Source: Clostridia bacterium
GTDB taxonomy: Bacteria; Bacillota; Clostridia; Oscillospirales; Oscillospiraceae
Length of the DNA stretch: 16,899 nt
Reading direction: 5' to 3'
NCBI GenBank assembly: GCA_003245395.1
Contig: QKDF01000008.1
Coordinates: forward strand, 1 to 16,899
In this document: one piece after another, positions 1 to 6,215 of the stretch
How positions within the stretch are numbered: the stretch's first letter is position 1
How the letters are laid out: the number at the start of each line of letters is the position of its first letter
The notes under the pieces: generated by a model
What the model was told of the DNA's origin: nothing
Database searches by the model: none
What the model saw: only the letters and a program-made list of their open reading frames with translations
Program-made: the position numbers and the translations under genes

Positions 1-243
1 GGGGAAGAATTCCCTGAATTCCTCGCACAGCTGGGCTGCCAGCGTCTTGTTGTGGGCCAGCACCAGTGTGGGGCGCTGTACGGCCTCGATCACCTTGGCC
101 ATGGTGAACGTCTTGCCCGAGCCGGTGACGCCCAACAGCACCTGCTCGTCCAACCCGTTTTCCACGCCCTGGGCCAGCTGGTCGATGGCCTGAGGCTGGT
201 CGCCGCCCGGTTCGTAAGGCGATACTACCTGAAATTTCGGCAT
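1..243 (-). CDS. uvrB: UvrABC excinuclease subunit B, N-terminal part (cut by window edge)
   Basis: This is the first 81 codons of UvrB, the DNA helicase-like damage-verification subunit of nucleotide excision repair, which works with UvrA and UvrC in the cytoplasm. The start reads [20 protein letters not shown], the typical UvrB opening. The Walker A motif GVTGSGKT follows at about residues 38-45, and then the conserved stretch [13 protein letters not shown]. The ATG at 241-243 is preceded by a GAGGAG ribosome binding site. The gene lies 23 bp downstream of the radC stop, so the two probably share a transcript. The rest of the gene (normally about 650-700 residues in total) lies outside the window. 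Identification is firm from the N-terminus alone. Confidence 0.95.
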   Translation of the reverse strand, partial: MPKFQVVSPYEPGGDQPQAIDQLAQGVENGLDEQVLLGVTGSGKTFTMAKVIEAVQRPTLVLAHNKTLAAQLCEEFREFFP

Positions 244-266
244 AGTCTTGTTCTCCTCTTGATCCT

Positions 267-944
267 TCATCTGGCCAGATAACCCGAATCGGCTAGGGAT
301 ACAAAGTCGTTGTCGGCCACAATGATATGGTCCAGCAGCTGTACGCTCACCGCCTCCAGCGCCTCCCGGGCCCTCTCCGTGGTAACAAAGTCGTTCCCCG
401 AGGGCAGGGCCACCCCACTGGGGTGGTTGTGGGCCAGAATCACAGAGCTGGCAGAGAGCAGCAGCGCATTTTCCACCAAGCGGCGGATACTCAGCTCCGC
501 GGAGGAAACGCTCCCTTCGGACAGCTGCCGGCATCCCAACATCTTCCCTTTCCGATCCAGGCACAGCTGCAGCACCACTTCGCTCTTCTTCCCGGCGAAC
601 TGCGCCAGCAGATACCGTCCCGCCTTGGCCGTGGAGTTGAGAATCACCGTCTCCTCCGGCCGGGGCAGGGCGCTGCGCGCGCAAAGCTGCCGGGTGAGAT
701 GTACCAGCAGCGCGGCACTCTCCCCCATGCCGTCCACTTTCTGCAGATCCTCCACCGGTGCGGACAGCACGGCATCCAGAGAGCCATACCGCTCCATCAG
801 CCGGTGTGCGGTCTCGTTGGTGTCCCGGCGCGGGATCGCATAAAACAACAGCAGCTCCAGCGCTTCGTGATCTGCAAAGCCATTGAGCCCCGTCTCCAGA
901 AAGCGCCGTTTCATATTCTGCCGATGCCCGTCGTGAACTCCCAC
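267..944 (-). CDS. radC: RadC family protein (JAB/MPN domain)
   Basis: A 225-residue RadC/DUF2466 protein. The N-terminal helix-hairpin-helix-like region (about 1-90) has the usual [20 protein letters not shown] opening and [15 protein letters not shown]. The C-terminal JAB/MPN domain carries the metal-binding HxH...D pattern AHNHPSG (H172, H174) followed by D185. I chose the GTG at 942-944 rather than the longer upstream frame because GGAGGAATAGCT sits directly before it and the residues upstream do not look like RadC. The family was historically linked to DNA repair, but its real biochemical role remains unsettled. It is followed by uvrB on the same strand. The length is normal for the family. 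Confidence 0.93.
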   Translation of the reverse strand: MGVHDGHRQNMKRRFLETGLNGFADHEALELLLFYAIPRRDTNETAHRLMERYGSLDAVLSAPVEDLQKVDGMGESAALLVHLTRQLCARSALPRPEETVILNSTAKAGRYLLAQFAGKKSEVVLQLCLDRKGKMLGCRQLSEGSVSSAELSIRRLVENALLLSASSVILAHNHPSGVALPSGNDFVTTERAREALEAVSVQLLDHIIVADNDFVSLADSGYLAR

Positions 945-1001
945 AGCTATTCCTCCCCGGACAGAAACCCCTGTCCCGCACATCTTCAACATTGGCACAG
1001 T

Positions 1002-1030
1002 ATTATATCATAAGTATCTATTGCACACAA
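1002..1030 (-). promoter_or_regulatory. Sigma-A-type promoter for radC-uvrB
   Basis: On the minus strand there is a consensus -10 box TATAAT (plus coordinates 1002-1007) with an extended TGA just before it. Seventeen bases upstream is TTGTGT (1025-1030), a weak -35 compensated by the extended -10. The predicted leader is about 50 nt and contains a small hairpin, GGACAG/CTGTCC (959-976), just upstream of the ribosome binding site. Confidence 0.7.
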
Positions 1031-1096
1031 GTGCGTATTCCCTTTTGGCTTTTTCGCCGTCCGTCGGGCGGCTTCTTCAAATTCCCCCTGCCCGCC

Positions 1097-1125
1097 TTGA
1101 CATCCGTTGGAAATGGGGATAGTAT
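1097..1125 (+). promoter_or_regulatory. Sigma-A-type promoter for the mgtE riboswitch transcript
   Basis: A perfect -35 TTGACA (1097-1102) and a -10 TAGTAT (1120-1125) are separated by 17 bp. The predicted transcription start near 1132 lies a few bases before the M-box aptamer, as expected for a riboswitch-led transcript. Confidence 0.75.
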
Positions 1126-1137
1126 GAATTGAATCGA

Positions 1138-1309
1138 ATATTGTCCGGTAGGTAAGGCTACCACAGGGATATGGATTGCTGCCGCAGAGTGATGGAGACA
1201 TCATGAGAGGGTTTGAACAGGCGATATCGAAACTCAAGGTATCATCTAATGCAATTTCACCGCCTTGTGAGGCTAAAGCTTGAACGGTAGGGGAAACTAC
1301 GCAATAGTT
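1138..1309 (+). ncRNA. M-box (ykoK) magnesium riboswitch aptamer
   Basis: The leader carries the conserved blocks of the M-box: GGTAGGTAAGGCTACC near 1147-1162, the GATTGCTGCCGC block near 1172-1183, the AATGCA block near 1250, and the near-invariant GGCTAAAGCTTGAACGG near 1271-1287. In known M-boxes, Mg2+ binding compacts the RNA and favours a downstream terminator, shutting off Mg2+ uptake genes. Here it lies between a promoter and a terminator directly upstream of mgtE, the standard context. The ends given are approximate. A short hairpin GGGAAACTA/TAGTTTCCC (1291-1313) overlaps the 3' edge and may be part of the switch, but I could not establish the antiterminator pairing. Confidence 0.9.
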
Positions 1310-1330
1310 TCCCGTCAATGGGCATTTTCA

Positions 1331-1375
1331 GCCCCAATCGTGTCCGGACGGTACGATTGGGGCTTTCTTTTGTTT
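1331..1375 (+). terminator. Riboswitch expression-platform terminator
   Basis: An 11-bp stem, GCCCCAATCGT (1331-1341) paired with ACGATTGGGGC (1353-1363), is followed by a T-rich run (1364-1375). It sits between the M-box aptamer and the mgtE start codon, so it should be the Mg2+-dependent intrinsic terminator of the switch. Confidence 0.88.
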
Positions 1376-1422
1376 GCCCACAGATTGTTTTTACATATGA
1401 AACCAGGAAAGGAGGACCGCGT

Positions 1423-2808
1423 ATGTTTGAATTTGAAACACAGCGAGCAGCCATGACAGAGGAAATTGAGGAGCTTGTTCTGCGAAAACAGTTTGCACAG
1501 CTGCGGGACCTCCTGATTCCTTTGGAGGCGGCGGACATCGGCCTTTTGATCGAGCATCTGCCCAAGGAGTCCATGCCGCTGGTGTTCCGCCTGCTGCCCA
1601 AGGAACAGGCGGCGGAAGTCTTCGTGGAGCTGGACTCCGACGTGCAGGAGCTGCTGATTCAAGGTTTTTCCAATACGGAACTCAAAGAAGTGCTCGACGA
1701 ACTGTATCTGGATGACGCGGTGGACATTGTGGAGGAAATGCCCGCCAACGTGGTCAAGCGCATTCTGAAGCACTCGGACCCCGAGATGCGCAAAAGCATC
1801 AACGAAATTCTGAAGTACCCGGAGGATTCCGCAGGCAGCATCATGACCACGGAGTTTGTGGATCTCAAGCAGCTTATGACCGTGGGAGACGCCATCAAGC
1901 GTATCCGCCGCACCGGTCCGGACAAGGAGACCATCAACGTCTGCTACGTCATCGACCGCAACCGCCATCTTTTGGGTCTTGTGACCATCCGCACGCTGCT
2001 GCTGGCCGAGGAGGACGCCGTCATTCGGGATATTATGGAAACCAACGTCGTCTCGGTTTCCACTCTGGACGACCAGGAATACGCCGCCCGGAGTCTCTCG
2101 AAATACGACTTTCTGGCCCTGCCGGTGGTGGACACGGAAAACCGTCTGGTGGGCATTGTCACCGTGGACGACGCCATGGACGTTTTGCAGGAAGAGGTCA
2201 CCGAGGACATCGAAAAGATGGCTGCTATTCTGCCGTCCGACAAGCCCTATCTGAAAACCAGCGCATTCACACTGTTTAAAGCCCGCATTTCGTGGCTACT
2301 GCTTCTGATGATCTCCGCCACATTTACTGGGCAGATCATCTCTCATTTTGAAAGCGCACTGGCGGTGGTGACAATCCTTACCGCCTACATTCCCATGCTG
2401 ATGGACACCGGCGGCAATGCCGGGTCCCAGTCCGCCGTCACCGTCATCCGCAGCATCTCCCTGGGTGAGGTGGGTTTTTCGGATATGCCGCGGGTCGTCT
2501 TCAAGGAATTCCGGGTGGGTCTGCTGTGCGGCGTGGCCCTGGCCGCGGCCAATTTCGTCAAGCTGCTGCTGGTGGATCGGATGCTGTTCGGCAACGTGTC
2601 GGTTACCCCGTGGGTGGCGATGGTGGTGTGCTTCACGCTGGTGTTCACCGTCTTCACCTCCAAATTGGTGGGCTGCATGCTCCCGCTGATCGCCAAGAAA
2701 GCGGGCTTCGACCCCGCCGTCATGGCCTCGCCGCTGATCACCACCATTGTGGACGCCACTTCCCTACTGATTTACTTTCAGTTCGCCTATCTCATTCTGG
2801 GTATTTAA
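1423..2808 (+). CDS. mgtE: MgtE magnesium channel/transporter
   Basis: A 461-residue Mg2+ channel of the MgtE family, located in the cytoplasmic membrane. Domains in order are: MgtE N-terminal helical domain (about 15-130), two CBS domains (about 135-255) that sense cytosolic Mg2+ in characterised members, a connecting helix (about 265-290), and a five-helix transmembrane domain (about 288-460). Visible signatures are PMLMDTGGNAGSQS near 324-337 and AGFDPAVMASPL near 427-438, the latter holding the conserved pore Asp (D430). The ATG at 1423 follows AAAGGAGG; the longer open frame upstream runs through the terminator and is not coding. Expression should rise when Mg2+ is low, through the M-box. 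Length and domains are complete. Confidence 0.96.
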   Translation: MFEFETQRAAMTEEIEELVLRKQFAQLRDLLIPLEAADIGLLIEHLPKESMPLVFRLLPKEQAAEVFVELDSDVQELLIQGFSNTELKEVLDELYLDDAVDIVEEMPANVVKRILKHSDPEMRKSINEILKYPEDSAGSIMTTEFVDLKQLMTVGDAIKRIRRTGPDKETINVCYVIDRNRHLLGLVTIRTLLLAEEDAVIRDIMETNVVSVSTLDDQEYAARSLSKYDFLALPVVDTENRLVGIVTVDDAMDVLQEEVTEDIEKMAAILPSDKPYLKTSAFTLFKARISWLLLLMISATFTGQIISHFESALAVVTILTAYIPMLMDTGGNAGSQSAVTVIRSISLGEVGFSDMPRVVFKEFRVGLLCGVALAAANFVKLLLVDRMLFGNVSVTPWVAMVVCFTLVFTVFTSKLVGCMLPLIAKKAGFDPAVMASPLITTIVDATSLLIYFQFAYLILGI

Positions 2809-2830
2809 TTTTGCCCTCTGTCTCACAAAA

Positions 2831-2864
2831 CACCGGGGAACGCAATGCGTTCCCCGGTGTTTTT
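2831..2864. terminator. Bidirectional terminator between mgtE and the PhnD-like gene
   Basis: A near-perfect palindrome, CACCGGGGAACGC (2831-2843), loop aat, GCGTTCCCCGGTG (2847-2859), is followed by TTTTT on plus. On minus it is followed by a short T run. It separates the convergent mgtE and lipoprotein genes and can end both transcripts. Confidence 0.88.
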
Positions 2865-2874
2865 ACAAACCCTT

Positions 2875-3948
2875 TTATGAATCTACCAGCGTGGCCATCC
2901 GACGCACGGCATCCATCGCCCCGGCGTCAAAACGCGCAAACCGGTCCGCAGCGGAGAGTGCCTGCAGGTCGCTGTCCTCCGCCAGGTCATCCAGCGCCGC
3001 CTTCAGCGCGGAAGCATACGGCTCCTCCGCCCAGGGACTGTCCGGGGCTGCGGCCACCGTGGCGGCGTAAAGCGGCTCGGTGATCCCGATTACATTGACC
3101 TCATCCCAGATCGGCTGGGTGCGGCCAAGTCCGCTGCCGCCGCTCTCCCCCGTGCGGCTGTTGTCCATATCCCACAGATCGGCGTAATCAATTCGCAGAT
3201 CCGCAGCCAGCGGGATCATATCCACTTCTCCCGCGGCCAGCGCGCGAAGCGCTTCGTCATAGCCGTCATAATACACCGTGTTGTCCAGATCGGAGCAGGT
3301 GTTGCCCTCGTAGTGATCCGCCAGCCACAAAGAGAGGATATCATCCGTATTACCGCCGATTAGGCCCCATTTCGCATGGTTGAGTTCATTCCAGGAAGGT
3401 GTCCCTCCGCCGTTGACACGCGCGGTCAGGTTTTTGCCATAGTCGGACGGCCCCGCGCAAATCAGCACCCGCCGTCCCGCGGACAGTGTTCCGGTCCATT
3501 TCGTCGCATAGTCAGAACCATTCCAGTCGGCGGGATTGTCGCTTGTGCAGGAGGGTGTGTCATACGCCTGACTGAGGAGAGCCACGGCACTTCCGCCGAA
3601 TTCCCCCAGCGTCAGAGCGTCGGGCAAAAACGCCACCTCCACTCCCCCCTCGGCCACGGCCTGAGCGGTGGCCGCCTGGGAAGCACCCATGGACACACGG
3701 ACCTCTTCCACCTCCACTCCGGAAGCGGAAAGGGCGTCTTTCAATTTTTGGGAAATGCGCCCGGCCGCGGTCATCAATGACGCCGAATCGGCGCCGTTGG
3801 GCGCGAACTCCACAGTCAGCACGTCCTGCCGGAGTGCTCCCTCCGAGGAGGCAGGCGCCGAAGAAGCTGCCCCCGTCTCTCCCGTGTGACCGCATCCCGC
3901 CAGCAGGATCAGCATCGCCGCAGCCAGCACTGCCGCAGTTTTTTTCAT
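2875..3948 (-). CDS. PhnD/SsuA-like phosphate/phosphonate-type substrate-binding lipoprotein
   Basis: A 357-residue exported lipoprotein. The signal peptide MKKTAAVLAAAMLILLAGC ends in a lipobox LAGC with Cys19 as the lipidation site, followed by a Ser/Ala/Gly-rich linker. The mature part resembles the PhnD-type periplasmic binding fold (phosphate/phosphite/phosphonate binding group): VEFAPN, an early ISQKLKDAL helix, VSMGASQAATAQAVAEGGVEVAFLPDA, and later WNELNHAKWGLIGGN and a terminal helical region. The start ATG (3946-3948) has GAGG upstream. No permease or ATPase gene is adjacent, so it is an orphan binding protein and the ligand is unknown. Family assignment is by overall pattern, without a search. 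Confidence 0.75.
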   Translation of the reverse strand: MKKTAAVLAAAMLILLAGCGHTGETGAASSAPASSEGALRQDVLTVEFAPNGADSASLMTAAGRISQKLKDALSASGVEVEEVRVSMGASQAATAQAVAEGGVEVAFLPDALTLGEFGGSAVALLSQAYDTPSCTSDNPADWNGSDYATKWTGTLSAGRRVLICAGPSDYGKNLTARVNGGGTPSWNELNHAKWGLIGGNTDDILSLWLADHYEGNTCSDLDNTVYYDGYDEALRALAAGEVDMIPLAADLRIDYADLWDMDNSRTGESGGSGLGRTQPIWDEVNVIGITEPLYAATVAAAPDSPWAEEPYASALKAALDDLAEDSDLQALSAADRFARFDAGAMDAVRRMATLVDS

Positions 3949-4005
3949 ATCGTACGCCTCATTACAAAATTATTTCCAAATCCACAAAAATCAACTAAAA
4001 TCCGG

Positions 4006-4034
4006 TGGACTTTCCCATCCAGGTCTGGTAAAAT
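4006..4034 (+). promoter_or_regulatory. Candidate promoter for the cupin-HPt operon
   Basis: TGGACT (4006-4011), a 17-bp spacer and an extended -10 TGGTAAAAT (TAAAAT at 4029-4034). The start would be near 4041. It faces the promoter of the divergent lipoprotein gene. Confidence 0.55.
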
Positions 4035-4035
4035 G

Positions 4036-4082
4036 TGCGTAAATCTTGCGATTAATTTTATCACCTGACGCCCTTTTACGCA
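4036..4082. repeat. 8-bp inverted repeat in the divergent promoter region
   Basis: TGCGTAAA (4036-4043) and its exact complement TTTACGCA (4075-4082) are 39 bp apart centre to centre. One arm lies at the predicted start of the cupin transcript and the other over the -35 of the lipoprotein promoter. It could be a pair of regulator half-sites; the binding protein is unknown. Confidence 0.5.
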
Positions 4083-4083
4083 A
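4055..4083 (-). promoter_or_regulatory. Candidate promoter for the PhnD-like lipoprotein gene
   Basis: On minus, TTGCGT (4078-4083), a 17-bp spacer and extended -10 TGATAAAAT (TAAAAT at 4055-4060). The start would be near 4048, giving a leader of about 100 nt. A second AT-rich candidate closer to the gene (TTGATT...TAATTT) is weaker. Confidence 0.5.
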
Positions 4084-4115
4084 GGGGCGGCAGGAAGATG
4101 AGGAGTGAGCGGAAT

Positions 4116-4460
4116 ATGCACACACTGTCCGACCAATGCCCCCACCGCGAGGGACAGATACAAAACGGCAACGGAATTATCCACATGAAGGATCTGGCCA
4201 CCAAGGAGCAGATGTATCAGCATGCCCGGCTGTTCAGCCACATTGTGGTGGACCCCGGCTGCTCGATCGGTAATCACTGCCATGAGCATGAGACAGAGTT
4301 TTACTATGTTCTGAAAGGGGAAGCCACATTCAACGACAACGGAACGGAGGTTCTGCTCCACGCCGGCGACGTGGGCGCCACCGGCTACGGCGAGACGCAC
4401 GGGCTGGAGAACCGGAGCAACGAGCCGGTGGAACTGATTGCTCTGATCGTAATGGAATAA
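4116..4460 (+). CDS. Small single-domain cupin protein
   Basis: A 114-residue cupin. Cupin motif 1 is exact: G-x5-H-x-H-x4-E-x6-G, within GCSIGNHCHEHETEFYYVLKG (metal ligands H54, H56 and E61). Motif 2 is GDVGATGYGETHGLEN, which fits G-x5-P-x-G-x2-H-x3-N except that the Pro is Gly; H95 is the fourth ligand. It should therefore be a metal-binding beta-barrel, but substrate and activity cannot be read from sequence. I prefer the ATG at 4116 because AGGAG lies 10 bases upstream; the ATG at 4098, which adds six residues, has no properly spaced ribosome binding site. The HPt gene starts 11 bp after its stop, so the two form an operon. Confidence 0.88.
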   Translation: MHTLSDQCPHREGQIQNGNGIIHMKDLATKEQMYQHARLFSHIVVDPGCSIGNHCHEHETEFYYVLKGEATFNDNGTEVLLHAGDVGATGYGETHGLENRSNEPVELIALIVME

Positions 4461-4471
4461 CCGGAGCTGCC

Positions 4472-4819
4472 ATGAGTATTCTGACAGATCGGCTCCGCTC
4501 CTCGGGAGCAGATATAGATGCCGCACTGGAACGGGTCGTGGGCGACGAGGAACTGTATGAAACCTGTCTGCACCTGTTTTTAGCTGATCCCGGTTTTCCC
4601 GACCTGGAGGCAGCCTTGAAAAAGGGTGATCGCTCCGCCGCATTTGAAGCCGCACACAGCCTGAAAGGTGTGGCAGGAAATCTGGGTCTCACAGACATAT
4701 ACTGCGCTGCGCACACCCTGGTGGAAGCTCTGCGCTCCGATACGCCTGACGGCGCGGATCTGGACGGACCTCTTCACGATCTGCTGTCTGCCCGGGCAGC
4801 GGTGGAGAAGCTGCTGTAA
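4472..4819 (+). CDS. Stand-alone HPt (histidine phosphotransfer) domain protein
   Basis: A 115-residue protein that is essentially one HPt domain, a four-helix bundle that shuttles phosphate between receiver domains in phosphorelays. The signature AHSLKGVAGNLGL places the phospho-accepting histidine at H62. The start ATG follows CCGGAG. It lies 11 bp behind the cupin gene and has a strong terminator at 4901. No histidine kinase or response regulator is present in the window, so its partners must be encoded elsewhere. The fold call is firm, the pathway unknown. Cytoplasmic: there is no signal peptide or membrane segment. Confidence 0.9.
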   Translation: MSILTDRLRSSGADIDAALERVVGDEELYETCLHLFLADPGFPDLEAALKKGDRSAAFEAAHSLKGVAGNLGLTDIYCAAHTLVEALRSDTPDGADLDGPLHDLLSARAAVEKLL

Positions 4820-4900
4820 ATACGGCATCCGGCAGGCGCGTTTTCAGCCGCCTTGCTTTTCTGTGTTCTTCAAACCGATTTTTTCTCCCGAAAATAACGA

Positions 4901-4947
4901 AACCCGTCCTGTGGCTTTGGAAAGCCGCGGGACGGGTTTGTTTTTAT
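4901..4947 (+). terminator. Intrinsic terminator after the cupin-HPt operon
   Basis: A long hairpin, AACCCGTCC (4901-4909) and the inner GGCTTT paired with AAAGCC and GGACGGGTT (4930-4938), is followed by TGTTTTTATT. The T-rich tail is on the plus side. The hairpin also lies just beyond the convergent metallo-beta-lactamase-fold gene and may end it too, though with a poorer T run. Confidence 0.88.
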
Positions 4948-5663
4948 TCCGAAAACAGCCAGCTCTGACCGGCCGCGCGCACGGGCACCACCTGCGCCGC
5001 ATATTCCGGATGCGCAGCGAGAAACCGATCCGTTGGCTCGTAGTCCTTCCACTGGTGCATGGGGAGAATTTTGCGGATGTCCGCCAGCTCCAGAAGATAG
5101 AGAAATCCCCAGTCCTCGGCCTTTTCCAGGCGGGAGTCCAGCGGCGCCATGGCCAGGTCGATGGAGACGCCCCGCAGCGGTTCGATGTACCGCTTAAACG
5201 ACACCTCCATGTTCCGGTTCCAGCCCTTGTCCTCCCCTTCCCAGTGCCACCAGTTCAGATCTCCCGCATGGTAGATGGTCTTCCCTCCACAGGTGACCAA
5301 AAATGCCGCGCCCTCGTCGGTAGAAGGCAGCGTCCGCACCGTTCCGCCACAGGGCAGGGGAATTTCGTCGCTGCTGCCCAGCAGAGTGCACTTTTGGGCG
5401 GTGGCATCCGAAAGGCCCCACTCGCTCCGGTTGTGGTCGGTCAGCTCGATGTCCCGGCTGAGGTAAAACCGCACATCCCGACTTCCATCGTCGAGAGTGA
5501 AAATATGCGGGGCAAAGTGGTCGGGATGGCGGTGACTGGCAAAGACGTACAGGGGTTTATCGGGCAGGGGCGGCAGCTCCCCCTTCCACCAGTCAAACAG
5601 CAGACAAACCCCGTCCAGTTCGATCAAAAAACCGCTGTGCGTCACGAAGGTTGCCTTCATCAT
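4944..5663 (-). CDS. Metallo-beta-lactamase-fold hydrolase
   Basis: A 239-residue MBL-fold protein. The metal site motif SHRHPDHF (HxHxDH) is near residue 53. Further expected ligands are in YHAGDLNWW (His-x-Gly-Asp) and the late LPMHQWKDY histidine. The opening MMKATFVTHSGFLIELDG is typical of UlaG/YflN-like small MBL proteins. I chose the ATG at 5661-5663, which overlaps the stop of the upstream UPF0145 gene by 4 nt (ATGA); the next ATG one codon later is equally possible. The substrate is unknown. It is the last gene of the overlapping four-gene unit headed by the MerR-type regulator. Confidence 0.88.
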   Translation of the reverse strand: MMKATFVTHSGFLIELDGVCLLFDWWKGELPPLPDKPLYVFASHRHPDHFAPHIFTLDDGSRDVRFYLSRDIELTDHNRSEWGLSDATAQKCTLLGSSDEIPLPCGGTVRTLPSTDEGAAFLVTCGGKTIYHAGDLNWWHWEGEDKGWNRNMEVSFKRYIEPLRGVSIDLAMAPLDSRLEKAEDWGFLYLLELADIRKILPMHQWKDYEPTDRFLAAHPEYAAQVVPVRAAGQSWLFSE

Positions 5664-5971
5664 TTGAACTTTACCGCCGTTCCGTAGCAAATGACTTCCG
5701 CCGCGCCCTGCATCACGGAGGAGGAGGCGTACCGGAGTCCCACCACTGCGTCCGCGCCCAGCGCCTCCGCGTTGTCCACCATCCGCTTGGTGGCAATGGC
5801 CCGGGCCTCGTTGAGCATCTCGGTATACCCCTTGATCTCTCCGCCCACCAACGTCTTCATGCCGGCCATAAAGTCACGCCCGAAATTCTTGCTGTATACA
5901 ATGGTGCCGCGCACCACCTCCAGGGCCTCCAGCTCCTGCCCGGGAATCGATTCAATAGTGACGAGCTTCAT
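5660..5971 (-). CDS. YbjQ/UPF0145 family protein
   Basis: A 103-residue protein of the YbjQ (UPF0145, so-called heavy-metal-binding domain) family, recognised from TIESIPGQELEALEVVRG, the KGYTEMLNEARAIATKRM helix and NAEALGADAVVGLRY. Its function is not established; in other bacteria it is a pentameric small protein. The start ATG at 5969-5971 follows AGGAGGAG with good spacing and overlaps the end of the upstream membrane-protein gene by 20 nt; the longer frame starting at 5995 lacks such a site. The stop overlaps the next gene by 4 nt. No cysteine- or histidine-rich metal motif is visible despite the family name. Confidence 0.9.
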   Translation of the reverse strand: MKLVTIESIPGQELEALEVVRGTIVYSKNFGRDFMAGMKTLVGGEIKGYTEMLNEARAIATKRMVDNAEALGADAVVGLRYASSSVMQGAAEVICYGTAVKFK

Positions 5972-6215
5972 CTTCTTCTCCTCCTGCAATTTCATTTAGT
6001 CGTTGTCTCGCCGTGACAAGTATGGGAATGATGATAAAAAAGTCCAGCAGCGCCAGGACCAGCAGCACAATACTCCAAGTCCCGCCATGGGGGAAAAGCC
6101 GCCCCCGCAGCCACAGGATCAGTACCCCGGATAGCACCTCCCAAAGGGAGGACAGGACGGCTGAAATCAGTGTCTGCCGCCTACTCCGCCCGCGGCCGTC
6201 AGTATCTCTTTGCAT
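5952..6215 (-). CDS. Small two-helix membrane protein, similar to the membrane tail of the adjacent MerR regulator
   Basis: An 87-residue protein with a basic N-terminus (RGRSRRQ), two predicted transmembrane segments (about 15-37 and 47-68) and an acidic C-terminal tail. It starts at an ATG (6213-6215) behind GGGAGG, overlapping the end of the upstream MerR-type gene by 17 nt. Its tail RQRLNEIAGGEEDEARHY matches the regulator's tail IQRIREIGQREEDDAKRY at 9 of 18 positions with several conservative changes, and the hydrophobic segments are placed alike. It looks like a free-standing copy of the regulator's membrane domain. No function is known to me. It could associate with the regulator in the membrane, but that is inference. 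Confidence 0.8.
   Translation of the reverse strand: MQRDTDGRGRSRRQTLISAVLSSLWEVLSGVLILWLRGRLFPHGGTWSIVLLVLALLDFFIIIPILVTARQRLNEIAGGEEDEARHY

Noticed and set aside
1056..1072. A small GC hairpin GCCGTCC/GGGCGGC upstream of the mgtE promoter
   Set aside because: Seven base pairs including a G-T pair, with no T tract and no gene upstream on plus; it is unlikely to be a terminator.
986..1318. A 110-codon open frame on minus across the riboswitch leader
   Set aside because: It covers the mgtE promoter and the M-box, whose conserved blocks explain the sequence. No ribosome binding site or family similarity was seen.
4820..4870. A hairpin-like GCAGGCG / CGCCTTGC followed by TTTT after the HPt gene
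   Set aside because: The stem is bulged and weak; the much better terminator at 4901 is sufficient.
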